Made by a program: the position numbers and the translations under genes. From NCBI GenBank assembly GCA_031001845.1, contig JARNGD010000126.1, positions 1-64,000 of the forward strand: a stretch of DNA of 64,000 bases, in the 5' to 3' direction. Shown here piece after piece: positions 9,919-21,072 of this stretch. Every line of letters begins with the position of its first letter. The first letter of the stretch is position 1. The DNA is from Achaetomiella virescens (lineage: Eukaryota; Ascomycota; Sordariomycetes; Sordariales; Chaetomiaceae). Below the pieces are notes generated by a model. It was given only the letters and a program-made list of their open reading frames with translations, did not search any database and was not told where the DNA came from.

Positions 9919-12511
9919 TCATCCCTTCGACACCTCCTCACCAAACACCCGCAACGGCCCAGCAAGCTTTGTAAACATCTCCTCCCTCTCGCCCCAGCGT
10001 ACTCAGAATTGTAACCGCCCTCCGCCCCAATCCGCCACACCTCATGCGTCTCGGGCCCCTCCTCACCGTTCACAACAAGCTGCTCATCATCCCACCTAAA
10101 TAGACTCCGTATTGTCACGCTCCAATCCCCCCTGCCGGTAGCACACATGTACCCCACCACGCCCGAGTACAGCCCCCTCTCCTTATGCCCTTCAAGCTCC
10201 CTCAAATCTCGCAACACCTCTTCTTCGGCGCGCCCGTCATGCTGCCGGGGGGCAGACTCGCCGCAAGTACGTCCAGCCCTGTATACGGCCCTTTCTCTCC
10301 CCCCTGACGCGCCGGCAGCTGCCCTTCGACAACCGTGATCATCTGGAACACGCTCTGGTACTCCTCGACCTTCAGCAGATCTGACACAGCCACGTTGCCC
10401 GCGCCGCACACCCCGTGCAGGTCGTGTCGCACCAGGTCGACGATCATCAGGTTCTCGGCCTCTTCCTTGGGCACGTGCAGGATGTGCTCGCCTGAGCGAG
10501 GGTTGAACGGTGTCGGATTTTCCGGACCGTGCCTTTCATGGACGCATGGAGCAGCGGCCGGCTCGGTCGTAGGTTAGGAAGCGCTCGGGGGAGGCGCTAA
10601 CCAGCGTGGCGGGGCCGAGGCGGAGGTAGGAAGCGAAGGGGCGGGTTGGAGGGTGCGGAGGCGCTTGAAAAGGGACCAGGAGGAGGATGAGGGGGTTATT
10701 TGGGGGGCGGGGTGGTGGTGTTGCTTGCGAGGGTGAGAGAGGGTAGTGTAGGGCTGCGGAATTTCGTCGCTCAAAGGTCGGGTGAGGGTGGTTTGGTCGT
10801 GAGAGCAGAGCTCGTAGGACTCGCCGGCGGCGATGTAGTCTTGGCAAAGCCTGACTTTGGCTTCATACTCCTTGGTTTGGGTGTGTTTGGATGCACATGC
10901 TCCACGAAGGACGGCGAGCCTTTGCAGACTGGGCTTCGTCACCGTTTCTGGGTTCAAAGATGGCCTGCCCTGGGCTGGGCGGAGAGACCGCAGCTTGTCC
11001 GTTGTCTCTTCTACCCAACTGTCTCTAGCCAGATGCTTAGAGGCGAGATGCTGGATATGGATGACCTCCTGGAGGTGGTCAACCACGACGCTTTTCGTGA
11101 CCCAGGCGAGTGAGACATCCGGCCGGTGGTGTAATCGCGGCTCTTCCAGGGGGACGTCGATGTCGCTCAGTCCTTGTTCGTAGGTGATGTAGCCCATGAA
11201 GCCGCCGCAAACGGGGTACATGATGGCTCCGTGGTCGATAGACGTCTTGCCTCATGAAAGGCAGCGAGGAGACCCCATATGCCACCATATCGACTGAGCG
11301 ATACCTGATCCGACAAGTTCACCGGGGCACCACCGAGATTCTTCAACTTGATCGTGGCATATCCGTCACCGACATGATGTTCGATATGCAGAGCCTCGTT
11401 CAACCCGGCCGCAATGATGCTGTAGCGCCCGCGCACATCAGCCCTGGACGTCGCCGGCGCGGCATTGGCCGAGTCGAGGACGATCCGTTCTGGCCCTCGG
11501 AGATCGAGTGCCTCGACAATATCCGGAACCTGCACGCCAGGCAGGAGCGGAATTGTCAAGTTGTCCAGGACAGGGTCGGTTTTGAAGCACCTCCCACCCA
11601 CTGCCGTGGAGAGTCGTGTTCAACCTCTGATACGGACAGCCGTGAAAAGCAGACTGGACTTCGTCGCTGCTCTTGCAAATTCCTGTCCATCCAGCGCAGG
11701 TAGCCTCCCCTCCTCTCGTTCCATCTCTGTGCCTCCCCGAACCATTCAGAATGACCTTGTTCCCTTTCTCTTCGGTGCAAACGGATTCTGGGTGATATTG
11801 AACGCCCCAGAACGGTTTGGTCCTGTGCTTCACCGCCATGAGAATTCTCTCCTTCCCGCCCTCATCTCGCTCCTCTTCCGCCACACGCAAGAGGCACCAG
11901 ATCAGGACACTGCTGAACGGCTGCCACTCGCCTCCTCCCATCCATCCTGGCTGACCCTCCCCTGCCCAATATCCCCACACAAACTGTGATAGAGCGTGGC
12001 CCTGAACCTCCCCACACCCTCTGAAGATATCCCCAGTTTCCTCTCCGCGATTTTCCCTGTGTTGAATCTCCCTCACCATCCCTGCAACCCCCTCCGTAAC
12101 CTCCCCACCCTCCCACCATGGGCAGACACCAAGCTCTGAAACCCAAGACACACCCCCAAAACAGGCAGCATGTCCTCCTCCGCCAGCTGCCATACAAACT
12201 TCATAACTAACCCGACGTCGGCATCATTGTCCGGGTTGCCAGGACCTGGGCCACAGACAACGGCATCGTAGCGCTTCAGCTCCGCGAGGAACCGAGTGCG
12301 GACTTCCTCAGAGAATAACGCCGATGTCGTTGAAGGTGACGGTGATGTGATTGCGGTAGCGGTGCTGCCATTCTGGCACGCCTCCGTCAGAACTGGGTCA
12401 TCAATCTCCAAGACGTGAACATCTGCCTCGAGGAGGGTGGTGAGCAGGGAGGTAATGTTGTTGGAGAAGGAAGTCGTGGGCGTCGAGGAAGAGGATGCGG
12501 GGACGGCCCAT
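9919..12511 (-). CDS. ABZ1: Bifunctional para-aminobenzoate (aminodeoxychorismate) synthase
   Basis: Makes 4-amino-4-deoxychorismate from chorismate and glutamine on the way to PABA and folate. The N-terminal half is a class I glutamine amidotransferase: start MGRPRILFLDAHD, then CGPGPGNPDND, the nucleophile motif LGVCLGFQSL and the His/Glu motif FWGVQYHPESVC. The C-terminal half is a chorismate-binding domain: VRLCQDYIAAGESYELC, the signature PPGSMTGAPKKRCCEIL and GVVGYMCATGRGDWSVTIRS. This fused order is the PABA synthase architecture; fungal anthranilate synthase keeps its TrpE-like subunit on a separate polypeptide. The end is read as EMFTKLAGPLRVFGEEVSKG. Frame breaks occur near 12465, in 12100-11950, near 11600-11500 and 11250, in 10800-10500 and near 10000. 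All lie between conserved blocks, and the total span of about 860 codons fits the family. Start at 12511 rather than 12534 because MGRPRILFLD is the conserved opening. Confidence 0.92.
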
Positions 12512-13134
12512 TTTCTCGAGCACGCTTCTCTCAAGCCCTAAGGCTGTCCCGTTTGAATACTCTCAAGACTCTCGGCTGAAGTGTCGAGTTGAGCCGAGTC
12601 AACGAGACGGGGATTTCTTTCTCCGTGAGTCGGAACTTCCGCCGACTTCGGATACGACTTGGTGGCTGATAAGAAAAAAGTTATGTATACCCGCGAATAG
12701 CCGTCTGGAAGTGGGCGTGATGGTTCAGGTTCTGAACTGATTATCAGAGATATAAGACGAAGGCGATGGCAAACATGTGTGGAAGTCTCTGGTCCAGGCC
12801 TGGGGAAAGTGGAAAAAAAGCACTTTGAACAGCAGAACACATATGTAACCCTAACCCCATTGATGAAATTGACACAGAAAATAAAGGGGAGAGGGGGGAA
12901 GTCCCTCCCGGGCGTCCGATTGAGTAACACATTAATGGATTCTACAACTCGTAGACTCATAGCCTCTTTAATGCTTCCCACAACCGGCAGCTTCCCAGCT
13001 AAGTAGCGTACAACTCCCGGCCCCATCTATCTCAATGCCCTACCTCCCTACTCGATCCCTCACCACCAACCGACACACCCTCCGTGCATGCCACACCCTC
13101 CTCTCCCTCTTCCCCAGTGCGGCCCCCAGTATCA
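12512..13134. other. Intergenic between PABA synthase start and TRS120 stop
   Basis: Both genes run on the minus strand, so this holds the PABA synthase promoter and the TRS120 3' region. No exact TGACTCA core is present. A CT-rich stretch (about 13030-13130) immediately follows the TRS120 stop. Confidence 0.55.
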
Positions 13135-16100
13135 TCACATTCGCCTCGGCCTCAGACTTCCCGCCTTTCCTCCTCTCCCCTCCTCCTGTTCTTCTCTCTT
13201 CGCCTCCTCCGGATCAACCCACAGGCGCGCCTCCTCCACGCTCCCCGCAATCTCAAATTCGCCCCTGCACAGCGCCGTGACGCCCATGATGACCTCCACA
13301 CTGCCCCCGTTGCCTTCCAACAAGGGCAGGGGTTGCTGGAGATTTCCGTTCCAGGCGAACTTGGCCATCTTTCTTGTAAAGTCCAGCGAGACGTTGAACG
13401 GGCGGTGGGATAGCGCTGGCGTGAGACGGAGCAGCGGTGTGGATGGGGCCACGCGGAGCGGTTCGTCACGCGGACGCGGAGCTGCAGAAAGGCGTCGACG
13501 TCGACGAGGTAGCGGCCCGAATCGTTGCCGCCTGGCAGGGTTTCGCCGGCGGACGGGTTGACGACGGAGATGTCGATATCGACTTCGTCAATTTTCACCG
13601 CCTCAATCATCCGTGCCGTCAACCTCACCGCGCGCAGCTCGATCTCCCCCTGTCTCCCGCCGTGAGGGCCCGGGCAGCGCCACGTCGCCTTGAGCGTGTC
13701 GAGCACCCGCTCGCGGTACCAGAATGCCTCGCGGTTTGCGCGCTCGACCTCGGGCGAGATCTTGGTGCTGACGACGAACTGGCGCTGGCGGGCCGGGTTG
13801 AGGGCCGGAATGAAGGCGTGCGGGTCCTCGAGGTAGACGCGCCGAATGGGCAGGATGATGCGCGAGGTGTGGCCGGGGAGGATGTGTTCTTCGATTTGCA
13901 GGGCCGTGTCGTCTTCAGAGGACGCGGAGGCGAGCGTGACAGCCATTTGGCTTGGCCAGGAGTTGCGCAGGTCGAGGAGGAGGAGACAGTGCGTGTCTGG
14001 CGCGAGGGAAGGTGGGTTGGCTGTCTCTTGATGCGTGGCCACTCGAGACCAGAGGGGCGCCGGGATGCTGCCTGCGAGGGGGAGGACGTCGACGCGGGTG
14101 ATCTCGACGCTGGCGTTGACGGTGACGGTGAGTTCCATGGAAACCTGGCGTGTGTAGAACTTCTCTGCCACCTCGTCGTGCGGCACGCCGAGATGCGCGT
14201 AGTCGACCTGGATGAGACCCTGAGTAAGGCCTGGCCTGCCAAGGATCTCGAAGTCAAATGTTGCTGTCTGGCCTGGGGCGATGAACCGCTTGCTGTCGTC
14301 ACGGTTCTTAAGGCGGAGCGGCTGCTTCTTGGCGAGGACAAGCTCGTATTCGTAGAGCTCGGTGGCGGTAGCATCGCGGTTGTTCAGTGCCAGCTGTAAT
14401 GGTTCCTGGGTTGAATCCTTGAAGGAAAAGAGCAAGAAATCAACTGGTGTGGTGGTGGACAGGTTCTGCAAAGTGACCGAGAAAGATTGTCGCTCTCCCT
14501 CTAAGATCATGACCGACGACTGGGGAAGCGTCGACGACTTGACCACAACAACAGGCTGCGGCGCAATGACGTTGAGCTCGATGCTTTCAGGCTTGAGGCG
14601 CTGAATAGCCGGCGACGTAGCTGCAGCGTTCACGTCCAGAGCACCGAGCCCAATAGCCTTGACCTTCGCCTCGTCCTCAGGAGACCACGGGTCCACAAAG
14701 ATAGGAAATCTCCTTTCGCGGCATCCTCTGACCTTGATCATGGCACCCGTGACCTTCACCGTGCCTGCGGCTTTTGGTGTTCCGTAGACTCTCAGGATCT
14801 GCGTCCGGTATGGCCCGATAGTGGTGCTCTCCACGGCCGAGTCGAACTCGGCTCCCTCAGTGTCCAGACGGATGCTCTCAAGCTCAACCTCAATCTCATA
14901 TGGGTTCTGCAGCGTCAGCCTGAAGCTTGCCGGTTCGCCAGCAACCAGCGTGCGGTCAACTGTCGCGGTATCAGGCCGCTTCAAGAAGGGGTTATAAATA
15001 AACGGATCGAATCCTGCGAACTTCTCGCCGCCGTTATCCCCGGGAGCACCGTCTTCGCATGCGGCACCGGCGTCCTCGTCGCCGGCAACGCTTCGAGTGT
15101 AATCCCTCTGACGAAAACTCATCCCAGTACTCGGCCGTCATTGCACCCATGCCCAGGCGCTTCGACAGGCTTGACGTCTTCAAAATATTCGCCACGAGCC
15201 GCACCTGCTCCTCCCTCGTGATCGAGGGGTATGCATTCTCCCTCCGCGGCCCCGGCGCGATGCCGCTCCCCGCGGTCCGGAGTAAATCGCTCGAGTACTT
15301 GAGCACTCCCGCAAAATCGGGCAGCGCCTCTGAGAAGTTGATGCACGCGCGCAAAATATTAATCTTGACGCTGGGCATGCCAAAAAACTTCGCCGCACTC
15401 TGCCTCTGGATCCGGGCCACGACCGCAGCGTCCGTGCAGTCCTCCCCGGTTGCGCTCCCGCCCTCGACGACGCCATATGTCTTCATCAGCATGCCCAGAA
15501 ACGCCTCAATTCCCTGCTCAACATCACCCTCGGCCAGTTCCAGCGCGCCACCGGCGCCCTCCCGGACGCTGGCGCCGTTGAGCCCGACCAACCCCGCGGC
15601 CGGGTGTATGCCGACGTCAGCGGCGCCGCGCGTGCGGGCCTCGACGAGCCCGCCGACGAGGACCGAGACTAGCTCGCGCACAACCATGGCTTTTTTCCGC
15701 TGGAAGCCGAGGTGGCCCAGCAGCGATGCGATCCCGCTGAGTATGACGATGCGGTCGACGGTGGTGAGGAGCTCGGTGGAGGACGACGGGAAGGCTTTGA
15801 ATAACGTCGTGACGATCTGGGTGCGGTTGGGCTGGATGGTGAAGCGGGGGGATGTGGTCAGGGCCTTGTTGGGCGGGCGGCCGAAGATGATCATCTCCAG
15901 CGACTCGGGGCAGAGCCTGCCGTTGGCGGTGTGGATGGCGGCGAGCATCCTGCAGAAACGGATGACTGCTTCGCAGTAGGGGAGGGGAGGTAGGTGCTCG
16001 GCTGATATCCTGGAGTACAATCCCATGATGCGGTCGAGCAGCTCGGGCATGTAGACCTGCAGGTTGCGCAACCAGCGTGGTTGGGTAGGGTCTCTGGCCT

Positions 16101-17452
16101 CGGCTTCTTGGAGGGCGGCCGCCGCGGCGGTCCCCTTGTCGTGCGGCGGGAGCATGATGCTGGGGACGTGGAACTCGATGCCGGCCCAGCCCAGGAGCAG
16201 GAGGCTGATGAGGGCGAGCTCGAGGGCTTTGCCGTGCCAGAGGTGGTCGTTGATGGATTTTGCTACCGTGGCGGCTTCGATGAGCTCTTTGAGCGCGCTC
16301 GGCCACAGGCCGGCCTGGAGGTAGAGAGATCCAACCACAACCTGGACGCGACACCTCCCCTTGCTCCTCCACCTCTCGTTGAGACCGCCAGGGCCATACC
16401 CTTGGACCGACACCCGGTCCTGGCTCTGGGTTCTGAAGCCGTCGGAGTCGTGGCGTGAATGGCCTATCTGCTCCGGGCTCATGGGCTCCATGGGACCAAT
16501 AATCCCTTCGAACGTCGAGGGCGGGGAGGGAAGAGGCTTGTTGCTGCTCACGGGGGTGGACGGCCGGGCGGGAGAGGAACTGCTCGAGCTGAACGCTTGC
16601 TTATTAGACGGGACTGGCGGCATGGACATGCGCACATGGCTCCTGTCCGGGATCCCGCTCGTGGAGCTGGAGCGGTTGGTTGGCAGCGAAAACTGCGAGT
16701 TTCTCCTAGCGAATGCAGTAGGTTCGTCGGTGCCACTCATTTGACGCGCGGACGAGTGCCCTGGAGAGTCGATGAACGACACGCCCTCGTAAGACTTGGC
16801 CAGAGTGGTCATCTCGGCCAGGATCATGGCCGAAATGTCGCACATGACGGTCTTCATGGTTGTCCGCTTGAGGTGCTCAGGCGGCGGTATTGTAACGATG
16901 CCTTCTGGTATCGGGACGGGATTCTCCTTGTCCGGGATGTAGTCGAACACCAGCACCTGGTGGGCCAGAACCTTGGGGTACCTATCCCGCAAATCCTCCA
17001 GTTCCTGATAGAGAGCGCGTATGTTTGCCTCCTCGACAGTCCTGCCGGTCGAGTGCCTCTTGGTGAAGGTGACATTGGGAAGCTCGGTGCCGTCCGCGAT
17101 GGCAATCACGGCGAGCGGTTCGCGAAACAGATCGAAGGGCGAGAGGGCGAGATGGGACGGGGGAGGGTGGTGCATGATGAGGTCGTAGAACATGGCGCCG
17201 TCAGGGAACGCCAGCGGCGAGAACATGTCTGGAGACGGCGCAGTCAGCAAGAACATCTGGCGCGCAACGCTGGAAAGCTCCCGTACTCCTATGTGGACGT
17301 CCATCCGGGGTGATGTCCCGGAGGGAGACGACGCTCTCGTCACTGAGACGGTCGACGAAGCCGGTAAAACGGTCCCGTTTGATGCGGCCGATGGGCAGCA
17401 CGAGGGCCTTAACCCTCGCCGGGGCGACGGGCAAGAGAGGATCGACAGTCAT
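13135..17452 (-). CDS. TRS120: TRAPP II subunit Trs120 (HypA / TRAPPC9)
   Basis: Large subunit of TRAPP II, the exchange-factor complex that activates Rab11/Ypt31 at the late Golgi; loss of the Aspergillus homologue HypA gives swollen hyphae. Start at 17452 (MTVDPLLPVAPARVKALVLP), because the upstream residues match the family N terminus. A 58-base intron (17229-17286) joins PDGRPHR to NMFSPLAFPDGAMFYDL in phase. The N-terminal half is helical repeat (ASALKELIEAATVAKSI-like stretches) with a Ser/Pro-rich linker near 16500-16750. The C-terminal half is the beta-rich ASPM/Ig-like part (FDPFIYNPFLKR, ILEGERQSFSVTLQNLS). Breaks: near 15117 (one base lost, giving DEFLVRGITLEALPATRTP), near 15045 (one G lost, PGDNGGEKFAGFDPF) and near 13440 (frame then ends in RLWVDPEEAKREEQEE...RPRRM). 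About 1,420 codons. Confidence 0.93.
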
Positions 17453-18143
17453 TCTGGCGCGACTGTCATACCCGGCGGAAGGAGGAAACGGGGAGCTTCG
17501 TCGAGTTCAGGGGTAGGGCATGTCGGGTCGCGGCAGGCAACGGAGCTTCGAGAGAGGAGGCGCGCCGCTGCCTGGTTCGCGCCGGCCGAAGGCGTCGAGG
17601 GAGAGGGGTCGCGGGCTCAATTTCGAGCCAGAAGGCACAGTAACTTTTGTCTTGGTTGCTACGTGAGTGGCGTCTTGGTGCGACGCTCAGGTGTTGAGAC
17701 GCCCGAGAATTGGATCCAGATCGTGATCAATGATATCCAAATGCGACCTCCCCCGTGCTGGTGGCACAGGCCCGAGCTTGTGCACAGTCCCGAGCTTGAG
17801 GGGGGATGGAGCTCTGGCCAACTGTAATTGGCGGGCTAGCTGTGCTGCACCTGCATATCTGGGGCCCAGGAATCCCCCCTTGCAGGTTTGAATTTAGGGG
17901 CTCCCCCAAATATCAAGTTACCACCAACAGTGCCTCGTGAGATCAATAAATCAGGTATCATTGAATTCGCTGTTCGTCTTGGAATATATACCGAGCAAGA
18001 ATCGGTATCTATCAACACACCACCCAACCCTTGCTTCTCCATCCATTCCTAGTGAGCTTCCATTCTCCACAAACACCCCCCCAAGCCTTGGTCCATGATA
18101 AGCCTCAGTACCGTCTGCCATTCTTCCAGCTCCCCCATCGAGA
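17453..18143. other. Intergenic between TRS120 start and SDR stop
   Basis: About 690 bases upstream of TRS120. It contains an AATATATA run near 17983-17990 about 530 bases before the TRS120 start. No conserved frame seen. Confidence 0.55.
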
Positions 18144-19300
18144 TCAAATCATCAACTTGACATCCCATCCCCCAACCCGGTCCCTCCATGCCCAAGCCGG
18201 ACCCCCCTGCCTCGCCTCCGCCTTCAGCTCGCTCTCAAAGATATCCACGGCCAAACTGGCCTCCACGAAGTCCTCCAGTTCCTCCGTGACCGTCTTCAGC
18301 TTCTCCTTGACCGCGACGCCCCCTCAAATCCGACAATGTGCCTCGCAGGCGGGTTCTCATGCCCGCCAATCGCGGTCAGGGCGTGCACCGTCTCCATCAC
18401 CAGCTTATCGTACACCGCAGCCGGCAGGTGTGGATAGCGGTACTGCACCTCGTCCTCGCTCTGCTCGATAGCCGTGTCCGGGTTGGCGTTGAGCACGTTG
18501 GTGAGGATCTCGCGCATGCTCGGGGCCGGGTTGATCTCGGCGTCGTAGTAGGGCAGCGTCGGGGAGAAGATGATCTTGTTGGTCAAGCTCTGGATCTCCT
18601 TGTTGGGCTGGACGATGGTGACCTTGATGTTGAAGGGGGCGATCTCGTATGCGAGCGAGTCGCAGTACCCCTCGAGCGCCCAGGTCGCGGCCGTGTACAT
18701 GGGCATGCAGGGGGTCCCAATATGGCCACCGATGCTGGTCAGGATGATGATGTGCCCCGTGTGCTGGGCGCGGAACTGGGGCAGGGCGGCCTTGATGAAG
18801 TTGACTTGGGAGAAGAAGATGGTTTCGAATTGGTCGCGCACGAGGTTGCGGGTGGCGGGCGTGGCCGAGAGTTCTTCGACAGTGCCGATGAGGGCTATCA
18901 CATTCATCAGAGGCTGGGTTTATTTTAGGGGGTTAGGTAAAAGGTGATGGTCAGGTTACTTACCCTCAAACTTGCAGCAGAGCAAAATGTCTATCCTGCC
19001 AAACACCTGCACGGCCTCGGCGATGGCGGCGCCGCACTGGCCCATGGCGCGGCCATCGCAGCGGATGCCACGGATGCGGTCCTTCCAGCCCTCGCGGTCC
19101 TTTCGGCTGCTCTTGCACTCGTTGATGAGCTCGCGGAACTCGGCGCTGCGCTCGTCGTCCTCGATCTCGGCAGGCGGCAGGCACGCCACCACGTAATCGC
19201 CGTGGGCCAGCAGCAGCCGGATCAGGCGGATGCATAGCGGCGACAGCGAGGTCGTCAGGAACCACGTCCGGGGGGAGTTGTGCGTTGCTGTGTTGTCCAT
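18144..19300 (-). CDS. Degenerate short-chain dehydrogenase/reductase-like protein
   Basis: SDR-fold protein. Exon 1 runs from 19300 (MDNTATHNSPRTW) to 18964. The intron is 18895-18963 (GTAAGT..GATAG), and exon 2 begins ALIGTVEELSATPATRNLV. The fold is recognisable from LLLAHGDYVVACLPP, GRIDILLCC, HTGHIIILTSIGGHIGTP and ALEGYCDSLAYEIAPFNIKV. However, the first-strand motif that should read TGxxxGIG is LTTSLSPLCI, and the active-site YxxxK is YTAAT, so the cofactor glycines and the catalytic lysine are both missing in readable, in-frame sequence. The Ser of the triad (LTSIGG) and the Tyr remain. One base is missing near 18318; the shifted frame continues AVKEKLKTVTEELEDFVEAS and stops at 18144-18146. 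Likely a non-catalytic or scaffold SDR. A possible extra 5' exon starting at 19502 did not join in phase. Confidence 0.75.
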
Positions 19301-20573
19301 CAGTCTTGGGTGTACTGTGCATACATGCCACACAACAAAACAATGGTTGTGAGGTGGGGTTGACAAAAGAGAGGCCGATCTCGTGGTGACACAGGAACAT
19401 CTCAGGGAATGACCAGAAAAAGGGGCAACTCACGGAATGATGCCGCGGTGTCGGATGTGTGTGTCGAGACGGCCCGGCTTCTGCGGTTCTCTTGTCGGCC
19501 ATGCTGGCAACGACGGGACCGCGCCGGCACGCGTATGATTTCGCCAGTCAGCGTTGTCGTTGCGCGGTTCGTTTGCGCCTATCCGGGCAGAGGGTGGTCC
19601 ACGGGCCGCTCCGTCATAGCAGTGAGAATGCCGCAGCAAACGAAGAGCAAATCATCAGCTGCAGCTTTTCAGAGAACGAACAGTTTCGAAAATGAATAGC
19701 TATGAAAATCAGAAATTAGTCAGATGTCCTTGGACACAGCGAGATCGAACTTCCAAGGGGAGCACTTATACATTGGAACAGCGGTCGCTGATAACTGACT
19801 TCCCTGCCACTTTTAGCGTCCTTGATCGCCCAAGACCGCTAACGCCGGGCCAGTCTCGGGGTAGTGCAACGGCAGATGTGCGAAGCGGAGCATCCGACCT
19901 GAGCGTTGAGCGGTACCACAAACCCGGGAGGCTACTGGCGTGAACAAGAAGGTGATAGCGTCTTCCTTGAGCATCAAGATTCTGGCGTTCGGCCTTTCAA
20001 GGCCAGAGATGTCAATTTTGGGCCTAGTGCAGCCGAGTGAGCACAGCAGTCTGCGGACTACGGTGTAAAGATATCCCACCCAACTGGACCGACCCCAACT
20101 GGCGGGGAGCTGATTCAGGCCTTAGTCAAGCGTCGGGACCAACAGCGAGTCTTATCGGACAAGCCTGATCGCCGGCGGCCAGATGGTAAAATACTATGAT
20201 TGTCATACCCCTGAGACTTCTTCTCGACCTGGTGAAACAACCCAACACCATTTCGGCCGTCAGATGTAACCACCGAACCAGGCAGGCACCACAGCGCGCC
20301 ATGGAAGAACAAAGGAGCCAACCAACAAGTATCCGCATCAAACACCTCGGTTGAAACCTGCAGCTTGAAAAGGAGCAAAATCCGCCCGGCTTCGCTCCGT
20401 CTGATCGGGCGAGCCGGACTGGAATCACGGAGCTGGTTCCGGACGTCCCCTCGCCGCATCGGCGCTGCAAGCCTCCCCCACTTCCCACGTTCGGCGAGCG
20501 GCAGACCCTGTGACACCCCACGGAGCGCTGCGCTAGAACCCCTGTAAAATCTTGCGTAAAACCTGGGGAAGGC

Positions 20574-20582
20574 ATGAGTCAC
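20574..20582 (-). promoter_or_regulatory. Perfect Gcn4/CPC1-type site upstream of SER1
   Basis: The minus strand reads GTGACTCAT, an exact match to the RTGACTCAY consensus of Gcn4/CPC1, about 490 bases before the SER1 start codon. SER1 makes an amino acid, so general amino acid control is the expected regulator. Confidence 0.45.
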
Positions 20583-20927
20583 GTCATCGCCAGTGGGCAG
20601 CCGACACCGGGGAGGGCGGGAGTCGCACCTACCTGGCAGTGACGACTCGAGCGCTGAGGTTGCAATTTTTAGCGGTTTCCTCCCGCACCGAGTCGGGACA
20701 TGCGCCATTGGATGGGCAGGAGGAACAAAACTGCGGGGAGGTTTTCAATTCAAATAAGGTACCGACCCTACACCGGCCCGTGGAGGGGGGGTCTTTAGTC
20801 TGGAGGGGTCCAGGCAATGCTAGGGGTCGAGCGATAAGGAGCTGCCCGCTACACGACAGCGTCTTCAACAAGAGTCACAGATCTGAATCTGAATCTGTTT
20901 ATGATGAGTTGCAACTCGAAGTGGATT

Positions 20928-20946
20928 AAAAAAAAAAAAAAAAAAA
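20928..20946 (+). repeat. Poly(A) run, 19 bases
   Basis: Uninterrupted A tract ending about 125 bases before the SER1 start and just before a TGACTCA core. Such tracts can exclude nucleosomes from promoters. Confidence 0.9.
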
Positions 20947-20953
20947 CAGCAAT

Positions 20954-20960
20954 TGACTCA
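20954..20960 (+). promoter_or_regulatory. TGACTCA core close to SER1 start
   Basis: Gcn4/CPC1 core about 113 bases before the SER1 ATG, 7 bases after the poly(A) run. The flanks (T before, G after) do not complete the nine-base consensus. Confidence 0.4.
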
Positions 20961-21072
20961 GATCTGACACGATTTGAAAGTGTTCAAAAGGACACAAATC
21001 GTGAAGTCAAGGGATAAGAAGGAGGCAGCAAAAACAAGAAAAGAACAAGAAAACAAGACACAAACCACCAAC

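Larger units (their letters stand above)
19301..21072. other. Divergent intergenic region, 1.77 kb
   Basis: Upstream of both the SDR gene and SER1. It holds a 19-base poly(A) run (20928-20946) and two TGACTCA-type sites in front of SER1. A minus-strand open frame of about 197 codons at 20115-20708 has no conserved features and is probably chance. Confidence 0.6.

Noticed and set aside
13437..14399. A 320-codon open frame on the plus strand
   Set aside because: It lies opposite the TRS120 coding sequence and shows no motif. GC-rich codons on the other strand produce long stop-free frames.
16459..17313. A 284-codon open frame on the plus strand
   Set aside because: Antisense to the conserved N-terminal part of TRS120, with arginine/glycine-rich composition typical of a shadow frame.
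19303..19502. An extra upstream exon for the SDR gene starting at 19502
   Set aside because: A good GTGAGT donor exists, but no acceptor joins it in phase to the conserved RTWFLTTS region.
20115..20708. A 197-codon minus-strand frame between the SDR gene and SER1
   Set aside because: No recognisable motif, no intron signals that improve it, and a promoter-like location.
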